This document shows, one piece after another, positions 8,140 through 19,099 of a stretch of DNA of 64,000 nucleotides (position 1 is its first letter; every line of letters begins with the position of its first letter). The stretch is from Tetramitus jugosus (Eukaryota > Heterolobosea > Eutetramitea > Acrasida > Vahlkampfiidae), in NCBI GenBank assembly GCA_937625935.1, contig OW569351.1:1-64000 (forward strand), in the 5' to 3' direction. The notes beneath the pieces were generated by a model. That model was not told where the DNA came from, ran no database searches, and was given only the letters and a program-made list of their open reading frames with translations. The position numbers were made by a program, and so were the translations under genes.

Positions 8140-9876
8140 TTATGTGAGCCATGCCATAACTTGTCTTCTAGTGAAACTAGTGTTTGTGCACACTGTGTCA
8201 TCTAGTTTGCCCTTTTTAAGTTCATATTGATCAAAGTAATTCCATATCCAATTGGAGCATTCTGTTCTGAGTGCTGTCCTCTGGCCTTGATCCGACAAAC
8301 TACCCACTTTGGATAATATGACTGGTTTGGCCGATGAAACAAGTAAATGAGACTTGCCAGACAGCTTGCCAATAAGGAAATTGAGGGAAATATCATCACA
8401 ATGTGCCTCTTGGTTGTCTACATACGACCTCAGTCGCTCGTGCTTTGGTGATGCGAATTCCTCAAGATACTTTGCGTGGAAGAAGCACTTGACAGGCAAG
8501 ATGATATTATAATCATCATTGGTTCCAGAAAGATACTGACCATTTTGGTATAAACGACCAATAGCTCCCACCATCACATCCTGATTCTCTTGCCATTTTT
8601 TGAACAAACATGACAATTGATTCAAATCTAGCAGATTATCATCGTCAACCACAGCCAACGCCTGTGTTTCAATATTGTTCCTTGGCTTGAACCGATTGTT
8701 TAATGAATTGACCTTTGCCAGCTCAAAATGGATTCTTGATTTCTCAAACTCATTGAATCCAAAGTGAGACAACGATACGGGATGTTTCACATTGTTCCAT
8801 ATGAAAATGACTCTATGTAAAGAAGGATGAGATATGTAAGTGGACACAATCTTGTGAATAGGCTTGGTTCTAGATGGATGATACCCCAGTATCACAAGGG
8901 TAAACATGTTGAACTTGATGCGCCAAGTTTTGATAAAAGTCAAGCTCACGGAAGAAGCATCATAGATTGAATGAATAAAACCCAATTGCTCTCCTCTGGC
9001 TATCACTTTGTTCATCTGATCTATAAATTCGTTTGTTGGCACACCTCCAATCGATTCTGCTCTGGTGTCTAGCGACAATTCCACAGGAGAATGAGAACTT
9101 GCATTCATAACACGTGAAATGTCCAATAGCAGTTGACCCAATGGGTGTTTACTATTGCGTGTATTCTTGGTGGTGAACAAATATCCCTCATAGTACTTGT
9201 TTAACCGATCAATTGTAAATTGATTGCAGCGGGTATTTGATCCAAGTCCTGCCTTTGAGTTTTGTGCAAAACCTTGTGACAAGTGACACTTGACATTTTG
9301 TTTTGCACTAGTAATTGTGAGAATTTTGTTTCTGATAGCTGAATCGCTATTCATGACGTGATAGTCATTATCCCATAACAAGCTCCTATTGATGTCTCCA
9401 AAAACATCATTCTGGTCAAAACCGAACAAACTTCCATTCAGAAGCAAAAAGGATAACACAGCGAAACTAAAGAGAGAAAACAGTAGAATGTAAAGTGTTT
9501 TTCCTCTGCTAGTCAGTGCATTATGTGCAGAAAACAACAATTGTGGAATGTTGTTTCTTGTGGTCCAAGGTTTCGAATTGTGTTGAATATCAATCAAATC
9601 GTGGTGCAATGAGTTGTTGTTGCTGTTGTGGTGCTGCAAGACATCAAGAACGTGGTTGGAAGAGCGATCGTCCTCATCACGAGAACACGTTGATTTCCTC
9701 ATCATAATTTTCTTTGGTGCATGAATTTTGAGAGGCAACAGAATCTTCCAACAGTTCTTCAACAAGGTCTCCTCCGCGAAAAACTGTTCAGGAAAAAGTC
9801 GCAGATACTGAAAAAACCTCCGAGGACCGAAGGTTTGAGCTGAACTTTTTGAAACCTTTTCTTCACATTGCACCAT
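8140..9876 (-). CDS. GT64 (exostosin-type) glycosyltransferase, type II membrane protein
   Basis: 578 residues from ATG 9876. Residues 1-125 are cytosolic and low complexity. One transmembrane anchor follows (about 128-150, TLYILLFSLFSFAVLSFLLL), then a stem, and a C-terminal catalytic domain (about 320-575) matching the glycosyltransferase 64 family found in exostosins. Visible landmarks are the opening TLVILGYHPSR, the VVDDDN metal-binding DXD-type motif, and HCDDISLNFLI, which corresponds to the conserved C-E-D-I-x-M-N-F motif. Such enzymes transfer GlcNAc or related sugars from UDP-sugars in the Golgi lumen. The exostosin GT47 domain is absent, as in EXTL2-like and plant GT64 proteins. 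The acceptor cannot be predicted. Confidence 0.85.
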   Translation of the reverse strand: MVQCEEKVSKSSAQTFGPRRFFQYLRLFPEQFFAEETLLKNCWKILLPLKIHAPKKIMMRKSTCSRDEDDRSSNHVLDVLQHHNSNNNSLHHDLIDIQHNSKPWTTRNNIPQLLFSAHNALTSRGKTLYILLFSLFSFAVLSFLLLNGSLFGFDQNDVFGDINRSLLWDNDYHVMNSDSAIRNKILTITSAKQNVKCHLSQGFAQNSKAGLGSNTRCNQFTIDRLNKYYEGYLFTTKNTRNSKHPLGQLLLDISRVMNASSHSPVELSLDTRAESIGGVPTNEFIDQMNKVIARGEQLGFIHSIYDASSVSLTFIKTWRIKFNMFTLVILGYHPSRTKPIHKIVSTYISHPSLHRVIFIWNNVKHPVSLSHFGFNEFEKSRIHFELAKVNSLNNRFKPRNNIETQALAVVDDDNLLDLNQLSCLFKKWQENQDVMVGAIGRLYQNGQYLSGTNDDYNIILPVKCFFHAKYLEEFASPKHERLRSYVDNQEAHCDDISLNFLIGKLSGKSHLLVSSAKPVILSKVGSLSDQGQRTALRTECSNWIWNYFDQYELKKGKLDDTVCTNTSFTRRQVMAWLT

Positions 9877-10159
9877 CCTGAGCGATACATTGGAGTAAAA
9901 ATTGAACTATATAAAATCTTCAATCCGTTCAATTCCTCAATAGTTCTTGATACAAAATTTCCCAAAGATGGTTACCGGCATCAATGATGGTATCATCTCG
10001 CTACTTTGAGTGAAACTTCCTGAAACCGTCCTTTCCATTGGACATTCATTCATCAGTCTTGTTTTTCTCTGATCTCTCAATTCACTTCACACGACAACAA
10101 ACACCAACGAAAGTAAGAATCAACTCAACCACAAATCAACAGAACATTCGAGTCTATCC

Positions 10160-10791
10160 ATGGACCAGTAAGTATCTTGTAGTTTAATGAAAGTGGGTCT
10201 TAACAACACATCATCGCTGAAATGGGAAGCTCGAAAACCTTTGACTCAGGATTAGATTACGACTTGGTGCGTAATCAATCATGGTTCACTCATTGAAACA
10301 CTCTTCACAATTGTTTTGTCAGTTTGTTAACAGTAAATTGTCGCAAAATAGAACCATCAAAAATCCAAATGAAACACAAAGAGAAACCAAACGATTTTGA
10401 AGAGTACGACGGCAATGTATTTGAAATAAATTTCGATCCTTCTCGATGGTCAACTGGATTGCATCTCTTGGCAGGAAATCTATGGCCAAAAAATTCGTTT
10501 ACTCTCAAGAGCAGTCAGAACAATCAATTTTTGGCAGAGGTGTTGCATTTTTTGGGTTTGAGGTACAATCGACACACCAGATCCATTCAATTTTCTTCGC
10601 AAGGAAAAAGTAGAATCAACCGCACAATCCTACGGACATTGGTGTTTGGAACTGGAACTCTACTGCTACTGATTGGTTATGTCATGTATCGATATCTTTA
10701 TCTGAAGAGAAGATATAGTCGTATGGATCGAGTAGACATTGCCATGAGAAATCGGTTCTCATACTTAGCTCCTCCTTCTCAATACTCGTGA
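10160..10791 (+). CDS. Small single-pass membrane protein, two exons, unknown function
   Basis: The long frame after 10323 has no nearby in-frame ATG at its start, but an upstream ATG at 10160 solves this. Exon 1 is 10160-10167 (ATG GAC CA). The intron 10168-10322 begins GTAAGT and ends TGTCAG. Exon 2 is 10323-10791, and the total of 477 nt is an exact multiple of three. The 158-residue product has a charged N-terminal half, one membrane helix at about 105-122 (LVFGTGTLLLLIGYVMY) and an Arg/Lys-rich stretch directly after it, then a short Ser/Pro tail. No family is recognised. An internal start at the Met codon 10372 is an alternative. Confidence 0.6.
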
Positions 10792-10930
10792 TTGATTCAT
10801 CTGAGCGCTTGTCGTCAACTGATCTGGAACAAATATGGCGCCAAGGAAAAATTACGAACATGGTGTTCGATAATAATCTCCGCTGTCAGCGGTCTTCCAT
10901 TCCAACAACAAACAAAAAAACGCCACAAAA

Positions 10931-12331
10931 ATGGTGGCGATAAATTTCAAAGAATACCAATTTCTTTTTGCCAATATCATTTGTCACTCCCAAGCCATCC
11001 AACAGCTCAGACTATTCATGCATAGACACCACAATTCCGAATTGATTGACTTTTGTGTTGCATGCTTCAACTTGGTCAATGAGTCCAAATATCAACTACT
11101 ACCCAACGTCCAAAAGGTATATGATACCTATGTGAGAAGAACGAGTGCTATGCAAGTAAATGTGAGTGCTGAGGATGTGAGGCGAATTGACGAGTTGATG
11201 GTCCAGTTTGAAGCGATACATGAAGATCATAGAACAGGAGAGATAGCACGGAGTATATTCTACCCGGGTCTCGTATCCATTCTTCACTATATTGAGACTA
11301 ATACGTTTCCTAGGTTCGTGAGAAGTGATCAATGGCTTAAATGGGTAAAAACCAATTGTAGATCACTACGTGAATTAGAACAGCTAGCTGTTCATAGATC
11401 ACAGTTGCACCAATTGTTTATTACTTGTAATGATGAAGAAAGAACAATCATGACCGGTAAGGATATAGCTATTTTGAATAATTTGCAACGAGATGGAATT
11501 GATTGGCACTTGTTCCACAGCAATAAACACAAGGGAAAATATGTCGATTCATTTATGGTATTTCAGAGTCGATTGAATGCTCTCGATGATGAATGCACAA
11601 GAAAATATGGGAAAACTAAAGCTTTCAAATGTATTTGGCAGTTTAATTGTCCCAGTATTGTGATATTCAAGCTAATGTATAGTAAGGAACACTACGCCCA
11701 TATATTTAGTATTGCTCCAGAACATAATGAACCTAGATTAATTCATGTAGATGACTCCCAAAACATGAATGTCAATGCTCAAAATGTAAAATTTAATAGT
11801 TTTACATCCTCACTCGATGTGAATTATGGTATACCGTTTATGAAAACTAGAGAAATGCACATGTGTGGAGCAACGCTGCACAACCCGGAAACAGGTACCA
11901 TCTACGATGTATTAAAGCCAATTCCAGCTAGCTTCAATCGTGTCCCAGACACAACATCACCTGAGACACAAACACAAAAGACTCGGAAAGTCCCGATGAG
12001 ATTCTATCTTTTCCAAGTGTTTCAAGATCTTGGTGAGAATAAGTGTCAATTGATCACAGTGTACATTACCAACAGAGGAGGGAAGATTGATGGAAATAGT
12101 AGAATTTCCAAATGGCTCAATGGAGCTACAATATTGCGAGGAATAGTACGATCTGCACAAAGCAAAGAGGAGGCGTTGGATTGGTACTATGAATCAGGAA
12201 GGCCTGAACTGACGGACATGCTAGGAAAATTTCAACTCATGCATCTCAACAAATCCATAGCCATGTCCCTCCCCTCGCAAATCACAACCACTTTGTCAGA
12301 CATTGACAAACGAAAGAGTCTTGTTGTATAA
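10931..12331 (+). CDS. RGS domain plus START-like domain protein
   Basis: 466 residues from ATG 10931. Residues 5-140 form a regulator of G-protein signalling fold: FKEYQFLFANIICHSQAIQQL at the start, an all-helical middle, and ending ILHYIETNTFPRFVRSDQW, the hallmark of the RGS alpha-8 region. Residues about 190-440 resemble a START lipid-binding domain, with GIDWHLFHSN at its beginning and YITNRGGKIDGNSRISKW near the end, where START proteins have a conserved N-x-x-G-x-I-P region. RGS domains accelerate GTP hydrolysis by G-alpha subunits, and START domains bind lipids or sterols. The pairing suggests lipid-tuned G-protein signalling. The RGS assignment is firm; the START assignment is less so. 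Confidence 0.78.
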   Translation: MVAINFKEYQFLFANIICHSQAIQQLRLFMHRHHNSELIDFCVACFNLVNESKYQLLPNVQKVYDTYVRRTSAMQVNVSAEDVRRIDELMVQFEAIHEDHRTGEIARSIFYPGLVSILHYIETNTFPRFVRSDQWLKWVKTNCRSLRELEQLAVHRSQLHQLFITCNDEERTIMTGKDIAILNNLQRDGIDWHLFHSNKHKGKYVDSFMVFQSRLNALDDECTRKYGKTKAFKCIWQFNCPSIVIFKLMYSKEHYAHIFSIAPEHNEPRLIHVDDSQNMNVNAQNVKFNSFTSSLDVNYGIPFMKTREMHMCGATLHNPETGTIYDVLKPIPASFNRVPDTTSPETQTQKTRKVPMRFYLFQVFQDLGENKCQLITVYITNRGGKIDGNSRISKWLNGATILRGIVRSAQSKEEALDWYYESGRPELTDMLGKFQLMHLNKSIAMSLPSQITTTLSDIDKRKSLVV

Positions 12332-12637
12332 TGCTCTGTCGTTGGCAAGGGCTCTAGGAACGGTCCTCCAACAGAACTTTGTTTCGAATTGAAAGAAGAA
12401 CCCTTGTTCCATATGGCTCCAGGCGAGGTTTTTGCTTGGGCCGTTGCCTCGTTTTGTCCTCGCACGTGTTCAGAAAATGAAGAATCAACCAAGATTTTTG
12501 CCACGCGTTTTACCTGCGCGAAGGATCTTGATTGCAGCCTTGTCGCCCAATCAGGATCATCCGTCCCCTTCTCCACACACAAACACAACCAAAAAACAAC
12601 AACCTTTCTCAACACTTTACACATCCTACATCACACA
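12332..12637. other. Spacer between the RGS gene and glycine decarboxylase
   Basis: About 300 bases of upstream DNA for the next gene. Its last 60 bases are C/A-rich, as expected of a 5' leader in this window. I see no gene in it. Confidence 0.5.
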
Positions 12638-15600
12638 ATGATGAGAAGAGCGATCACTGGCACTGCTAAGTCTACTCGTCGTCAAGCAAACAACACCAAC
12701 AGACTTGTGAATCAAAGATCCTCTTTGAACTATCTTCTCGCTCAAATTGTCTTGAGTGCTCAACAGCAATGTATGTGTCAAATTTTGAAGAATTCTTCTT
12801 CTCTCCTTTCTCATTCATCACAACACAAAAAAGCACGGTGGCGCCTCTTACCGTCATCACATGTGAAAAAAAAACGACATTTTTTCCCCCCAAGTGGCGT
12901 ATTTTTAACACACTCATTTTGCTTATTCCACAACAATAGCTGCTACCAGAAGCATTTCTGACAATATTGCCAACAAGCACAACCACTTGGAATCATTGGA
13001 CACATTCCCTAGAAGACATTGCTATCAACCAACCAAGAAGTCTGAGGCCGTGAATGACAATCCTGCTGATGAAGATGCTGTTACTTCCATGTTGAACACT
13101 GTGAATCCATCATTCAAGAGTGTGGAAGACTTGGTGCAACAAGTTGTGCCAAAAAATATTTACTTTGGTGAGAGTCATAGAATGCACTTTGATTTTGAGA
13201 AGGACATTGACAGATTGAACAATAGTGGTGAACAAGGAATCTTGCGTGAGTTGTATGAGAACTATGCCAAGCAAAACAAGGTTCTCAAGTCATTGATTGG
13301 TACCGGTTATTACAACACAATTACTCCGCCAGTCATCTTGAGAAACATTTTGGAGAGTCCATTGTGGTACACTCCATACACTCCTTATCAGGCAGAAATC
13401 TCTCAGGGTAGATTGGAGAGTTTGCTCAACTTCCAAACTGTTACCTGTGAATTGACTGGTTTGCCAGTTGCCAATGCATCGTTGTTGGATGAGGCTACAG
13501 CTGCTGCTGAGGCAATGAATTTGTGCTTCTCTAGATTGACAAAGAATGTTCAAGACGAAAAGAATCACTTCTTTGTGAGTGACAAGGTTCACCCACAAAC
13601 CATTGGTGTCTTGAAGGCTAGAGCTCTTCAAAAGGGTATTGACGTCATTGTTGGAGACTACTCTCAAATCAACTATGACAAGGTTTGCGGTGTTTTGCTC
13701 CAATATCCAGACACAACTGGTTTGGTTGCTCAAGATTTGGAACAATTTGTCAAGAATGCACACGAAAAGGGTGCTATGGTTGTTGTTGCCACTGACTTTT
13801 TGGCATTAACTGTTTTGAGACCTCCTGGTGATTTCGGTGTTGATATTGCAGTCGGTAGTGCTCAAAGATTTGGCGTTCCACTCGGTTATGGTGGTCCTCA
13901 TGCCGCTTTCTTTGCTGTGAGAGATGAATTGAAGAGAATGATTCCAGGTAGAATTATTGGTATATCAAAGGACTCCAACGGAACCAAGGCATACAGAATG
14001 GCTCTTCAAACCAGAGAACAACACATTAGAAGAGATAAGGCTACTTCCAACATTTGTACTGCACAAGCATTGTTGGCAAATATGGCTGCAATGTATGCTG
14101 TCTATCACGGACCAAAGGGATTGAAGGCTATTGGTAATGTAGTTCACGAAAAGGCTGCCATTATCGCCAATGGATTGAAGGCTCAAGGTCATAAGATCTT
14201 CAACGGTCAAGAAAATGCACTTTTCTTTGACACTATCCAAGTCACTTTGGCTGGAGAATCTGCTGATGCTGTTATGAATAGAGCTGTCAAGGCAGGATTC
14301 AACCTGAGAAAGTTTGATGACAAGACTGTTGGGTTGTCCGTTGATGAGACCACTACTGGAAAGGATATTGAAGCAATTTTGAGAGTCTTCAACTCCAAGG
14401 CTACTGTTAGCGAGTTGTTGAATGGCGATAATAATTTGATTGCCAAATCACCATTGAGCAGAACTGGAAAGTTCTTGCCTCACAAGGTCTTTAACTCCTA
14501 CCAAACAGAACACGAGTTGCTCAGATATATTACCAGATTGCAAATGAAGGATATCAGTTTGGCATACTCTATGATTCCACTTGGAAGTTGTACAATGAAG
14601 TTGAATGCCACAAGCGAAATGATTCCTATCACCTGGAACGAGTTCGCCAACATTCATCCATTTGCACCATTAGACCAAACTACTGGTTATCACAAGATGA
14701 TTACTGATTTGGACAGATGGTTGAGTGAGATTACTGGCTTTGCCAAGGTTTCTATGCAACCAAACGCTGGTTCTCAAGGTGAATTTGCTGGTTTGATGGC
14801 CATTAAGCAATACTTGGATGTCAATGGTGGTAAGAACAGAAATATCTGTTTGATTCCAACCAGTGCTCACGGAACTAACCCTGCCTCAGCAGTCATGGCT
14901 GGCATGAAGGTTGTTGTTGTTGCTTGTGACAAGAATGGTAACATTGATGTCGCAGATTTGAAGAAGAAGGCAGAAGAACATGCTGACAATCTAGCTTGCT
15001 TGATGGTTACATATCCATCTACTCATGGTGTCTTTGAAGAAAGCATCATTGAGATGTGTGATACCATTCACAAGTATGGTGGTCAAGTGTACATGGACGG
15101 TGCCAACATGAATGCTCAAGTTGGTTTGACATCTCCAGCAAGAATTGGTGCTGATGTTTGCCACTTGAATCTTCACAAGACCTTCTGTATTCCTCATGGA
15201 GGTGGCGGCCCAGGTGTTGGTCCAATCGGTGTCAAGGCACATTTGGTTCCTCACTTGCCAGATCACCCTGTTGTTGACTTGTCAAGCTACGGTATCTCTA
15301 GCAAGCAATCATTTGGTCCTGTCAGTGCTGCTCCTCACGGTAGTGCATTGATTCTGCCAATTGTTTGGATGTACATCAGAATGATGGGTGCTCAAGGCTT
15401 GCGTAATGCTACTCAAATGGCCATCCTCAACGCAAACTACATGGCCAAGAGATTGGAACCACACTACAAGATTGTCTACAGAGGTCAAAGCGGTTATGTC
15501 GCTCACGAGTTTATCATTGATATCAACCCATTCAAGAAGACTGCTAATGTTGAAGCTGAAGATATTGCTAAGCGTTTAATGGATTATGGATTCCATGCAC

Positions 15601-15950
15601 CAACCATGAGTTTCCCAATCTCTGGCACTCTCATGATTGAACCAACCGAGTCTGAATCCAAACAAGAATTGGACAAGTTCTGTGATGCTCTCATTCAAAT
15701 CAGACAAGAAATTAGAGAGATTGAAGAAGGAAGAGTTGACAAGAACAACAACGTCTTGAAGAATTCTCCTCATGTCCAATTGAACATTTGTGCTGATCAA
15801 TGGGACAGACCATACTCTCGTGACTATGCTGCATTCCCAACCAAGGACTACCAGACTAAGGTTTGGCCAACAGTCAGTAGAATTGATGGTCCAGGAGGTG
15901 ACAGAAACCTCATTTGCACTTGCCCACCTCTTGACTCCTACACTAACTAA
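12638..15950 (+). CDS. GLDC: Glycine dehydrogenase (decarboxylating), P-protein, mitochondrial
   Basis: Two exons, 12638-12770 and 12940-15950, around an intron starting GTATGT and ending CAATAG, give 1047 residues, the usual length for homodimeric P-proteins. The first 45 residues are basic and Ser/Arg-rich, a typical mitochondrial presequence. The body starts with the glycine-cleavage P-protein N-half and contains the PLP-lysine region [17 protein letters not shown] in the C-half. The enzyme decarboxylates glycine and passes the aminomethyl group to H-protein lipoamide in the glycine cleavage complex. Codon choice is strongly biased (TTG, GGT, AAG, AAC), suggesting high expression. No other glycine-cleavage gene is in the window. 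The stop is 62 bp from the convergent cyclotransferase-like gene. Confidence 0.97.
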
Positions 15951-16011
15951 AAGAAATCAATGATCATTCGAATTCTAATCACAATAATTTATTCTTTATT
16001 ATACAATCGAC

Positions 16012-16824
16012 TTATTCCTTCTTTGCTCTTTTGATGGTTCGTCCAGTGTTACACTTTCCACTGCCAAATATGTGAACCAGCACCCAATCGTGCAACACCC
16101 ACAATAGTGCTTGGAAGTGGTGAAGATATTGAACCATGAGCAGAGGTGTTCGTTTCTTCATTTTCGTCGTCAAGAGCATGACAACAATAAAGGGAGCAAG
16201 AACAGAGAGAAGCAGAGGAGCCAACATCACCACAGCAACCTTTGAACTAATGCTGTGCTCGTATGCCTCCAATCCATCCAAATAATCAATCCATTTCTGA
16301 TCCAATTTATGCTCTCTGGCTCCTCTTCTCAACAATGTCAAATATCTCAGACTGGGCAAATAGTGATTCTTGTGCGTGTCATTGTGAGCAATCAACGCCC
16401 TCGCCACAAATTCCCTTCCATTGTAATCAATGCACTTGACATCTACATCTGAATAACCATATCCCTCATATCCCGATCCTCCTTCACTATATCTGATTCT
16501 CAAATATTCAGCAGGAGTGATCAAATGAGCCACTCCATGAAGTTCCGAAAGTGAGTTCTTCTTGTGAGGTTCCTCACCTGAACCATCTTCATTATGTTGT
16601 TCTTTTTCGTCTTGCACTTTTTCAATATTTGCAAATGCAGGTTCCAAATAGAATAGACCTCTCAAATCAAATGTAATGCGATATCCAGGCACTCGACATG
16701 CCACAGAGTCAACTGGTTTTATTCCTCTACGATTTTGAAGGACGTGTTTATCCATGTTGGAACCAAATGAGAAGTACCATAATCTTTCTACTGTGTCTTG
16801 TTGTTGTTGTTGTGTGGTTGTCAT
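16012..16824 (-). CDS. Gamma-glutamylcyclotransferase-like protein with hydrophobic C-terminus
   Basis: 270 residues from ATG 16824. The motif WYFSFGSNM at about residue 16 is the substrate-binding loop of the GGCT/AIG2 fold. GVAHLITPAEY and the following YSEGGSGY contain the glutamate expected as the catalytic base. This family converts gamma-glutamyl dipeptides to 5-oxoproline or acts on gamma-glutamyl amines. The last 80 residues are unusual: two hydrophobic segments (about 192-217, then LLMVQYLHHFQALLWVLHDW) separated by a basic loop and followed by a Lys/Arg tail. This suggests membrane attachment not typical of cytosolic GGCT. Poly-Gln follows the start. The specific substrate is undetermined. 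Confidence 0.78.
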   Translation of the reverse strand: MTTTQQQQQDTVERLWYFSFGSNMDKHVLQNRRGIKPVDSVACRVPGYRITFDLRGLFYLEPAFANIEKVQDEKEQHNEDGSGEEPHKKNSLSELHGVAHLITPAEYLRIRYSEGGSGYEGYGYSDVDVKCIDYNGREFVARALIAHNDTHKNHYLPSLRYLTLLRRGAREHKLDQKWIDYLDGLEAYEHSISSKVAVVMLAPLLLSVLAPFIVVMLLTTKMKKRTPLLMVQYLHHFQALLWVLHDWVLVHIFGSGKCNTGRTIKRAKKE

Positions 16825-17141
16825 TGGTTGGTCTTGTTTGTTCTTTTGTTTGTTGTTTGCTAACTGTGTGTTTGGTGAATTTCAAAGTACTGTAAGGAGT
16901 ATTTAAGGGTTGGAGAGGGAAATTGGAGCTCCGTGGGGTGGAAATATTTGTGCGCATGAGAGGGAATCTGATCTACAGAAAATTGTACGCAAAAGGACCA
17001 CGCGTCCCGAGTTCTGAATGAACGCTGGAACCTGGTTTTCTCTTCTTTCACAGACCATAAATGCCTTTGCTGAAAGGTCAAGCGACTGGTTGAACAAAAT
17101 GCATTTTGGCGGCAAAAATTTGTCTTGAAAAACCAAAAACC

Positions 17142-19070
17142 ATGATTTCGCGCGCAACACTCAAACACCACCCAGCTGTACTTTGCAACTTGAACAACTG
17201 CAGCAACTCACCAACGCGGCTACTTGCTCGTTGTTACCACATTGCTCGTTCACACTCATCCACCTATCATTCTCCACATTTTCAACAACCACCACCATTC
17301 ATCATCTTCACTCATCACCACAACAACAATGACAGGCTACAACAACAACAACAACACCTGCAGCAATCCATGGATCATCATCGATCCTATTCAACTGCCA
17401 TCTTCCAACAACGCTTAGAAAATTCAAGCACCATTTTTGCCATTAGCTCTGGTAGTACTTCTTCCATTGCATTTTCCAACAAGAGTAACACTGGTATGAA
17501 GCGTCAATCGACTACTACAGTCTCACAAGTATCTGCGATTGCTGTTGTTCGTATCTCTGGACCCAAGGCCTCTCTTGTTTTATCTGATATGGTATCTCCC
17601 ATTTCCCGCCACCACCACCACCGTAAAACTTCCACTGGTAGTCACAATACTAAGAATACTAAGAATAGTAACAGTGACGAAAAGGCTGAAAAAAAGAGTC
17701 AGGTTACTCCTAGACGTGCCTACTATTGTAAGCTCAAGCATCCAAAGAGTGGACAGATATTGGATCATGCACTGTGCTTTTATTTTCCAGGTCCCAATAG
17801 CTTCACGGGGGAAGATGTTGTCGAGTTGCATATTCATGGTGGACACAGTGTTCAGAGTGATGTGATTGGTGCATTGTCTGATATTGATGAGAGTTTTCAA
17901 GTGGCTCAACCAGGTGATTTCACAAAGAGAGCATTTTTGAATGGAAAGATGGATTTGACAGAGGTGGAAGCTCTATCAGATCTGTTGCATGCTCAGACAG
18001 AGCAACAGAGACTACAGGCGTTGAAACAGTTGGATGGTTCTCTGAGTAAGATTATTGATACGTGGTCAAAAGATGTCATGTATGCGGTGGCTCATTTGAC
18101 TGCGTTTATTGACTTTGGAGAGGATGATGATATCAATGACAGTGTGTACCGATTAATATTGCCACGCATAGACAATTTGTGTCAACAGATACAAAAGCAC
18201 TTGTCACAGGGAAATAAGGGTGAGAGATTGCGCAATGGAGCACAAGTTGCACTGCTCGGACCTCCAAATGCAGGCAAGAGCTCACTACTGAATGTGTTGG
18301 CAAAGCGACCGGTTGCTATTGTGAGTGATATACAGGGAACAACGAGAGATGTTGTTGAAGTTCATTTGAATATAGAGGGATATGCAGTCACTGTTGCAGA
18401 CACGGCAGGTATTCGTCAAGATCAAAACGAGAATTATGCCATGCAACCAGGTGTGTCACAGATCAATGATATTGAGAGAGAAGGTATGATACGAGCATTG
18501 GATAGAGCAAAAGATGCTGATGTGCTCGTGTTGGTCATGGATCCAGACGATACGGAATCCAATCGACATTGCTTGCAGAGACTCAAAGAACAGCACAATG
18601 ACCAACAACATGTAGTCATTGTGCACAACAAGTCAGACAAGGTGAATAGATCTCTAACAGAGTCTTCCATTTCAACCGAGTACGCTAATTTGAATGCACG
18701 CGAGTTTTTGCTATCTTGCAAGACAGGTGAAGGCATTGATTCATTTGTGCAGTATTTAGGAGAATGCATGAAGATGATGTTTTCACCAACACACCAGCTG
18801 AATGCATCAACAATCACAGGAGAAACTTCACAAGATAAGTCAGCAACCTCTGACACGCAAGAACAAATCATCATTACTCGTGAGCGACATCGTCAAGCAC
18901 TGCAAAACTGTCTCGACAATCTGAAGCTCTTCCTCAAATATCATCAAGAGATTGATATAGCTGCCGAGTATCTACGGCAGGCACATGGCTATCTGGCATC
19001 CATCACAGGCCACGTCGACACGGAAGACATCTTAGGTTTAGTATTCAAGGAGTTTTGTATTGGAAAATAA
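17142..19070 (+). CDS. GTPBP3: tRNA modification GTPase MnmE/GTPBP3/MSS1, mitochondrial
   Basis: The first ATG of the frame (17142) gives 642 residues. An Arg/His-rich N-terminal extension resembles a mitochondrial presequence. The TrmE N-terminal domain contains AIAVVRISGP, FTGEDVVELHIHGGH and QPGDFTKRAFLNGKMDLTE. The inserted G domain has GPPNAGKSS, IQGTTRD, DTAG and HNKSD. The protein ends in the invariant FCIGK, whose Cys is catalytic in this family. With MTO1/MnmG it places the 5-taurinomethyl or carboxymethylaminomethyl group on wobble uridines of mitochondrial tRNAs. A GGCGGCAAAA box lies about 30 bp upstream of the start. The stop is 30 bp from the convergent ArfGAP gene. Confidence 0.95.
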   Translation: MISRATLKHHPAVLCNLNNCSNSPTRLLARCYHIARSHSSTYHSPHFQQPPPFIIFTHHHNNNDRLQQQQQHLQQSMDHHRSYSTAIFQQRLENSSTIFAISSGSTSSIAFSNKSNTGMKRQSTTTVSQVSAIAVVRISGPKASLVLSDMVSPISRHHHHRKTSTGSHNTKNTKNSNSDEKAEKKSQVTPRRAYYCKLKHPKSGQILDHALCFYFPGPNSFTGEDVVELHIHGGHSVQSDVIGALSDIDESFQVAQPGDFTKRAFLNGKMDLTEVEALSDLLHAQTEQQRLQALKQLDGSLSKIIDTWSKDVMYAVAHLTAFIDFGEDDDINDSVYRLILPRIDNLCQQIQKHLSQGNKGERLRNGAQVALLGPPNAGKSSLLNVLAKRPVAIVSDIQGTTRDVVEVHLNIEGYAVTVADTAGIRQDQNENYAMQPGVSQINDIEREGMIRALDRAKDADVLVLVMDPDDTESNRHCLQRLKEQHNDQQHVVIVHNKSDKVNRSLTESSISTEYANLNAREFLLSCKTGEGIDSFVQYLGECMKMMFSPTHQLNASTITGETSQDKSATSDTQEQIIITRERHRQALQNCLDNLKLFLKYHQEIDIAAEYLRQAHGYLASITGHVDTEDILGLVFKEFCIGK

Positions 19071-19099
19071 ATATAAATTTAATGAAAACAATGTGAGTT

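Noticed and set aside
13290-15800. Several minus-strand ORFs of 65-160 codons opposite GLDC
   Set aside because: The sense gene is a strongly conserved enzyme with biased codons, which opens antisense frames by chance.
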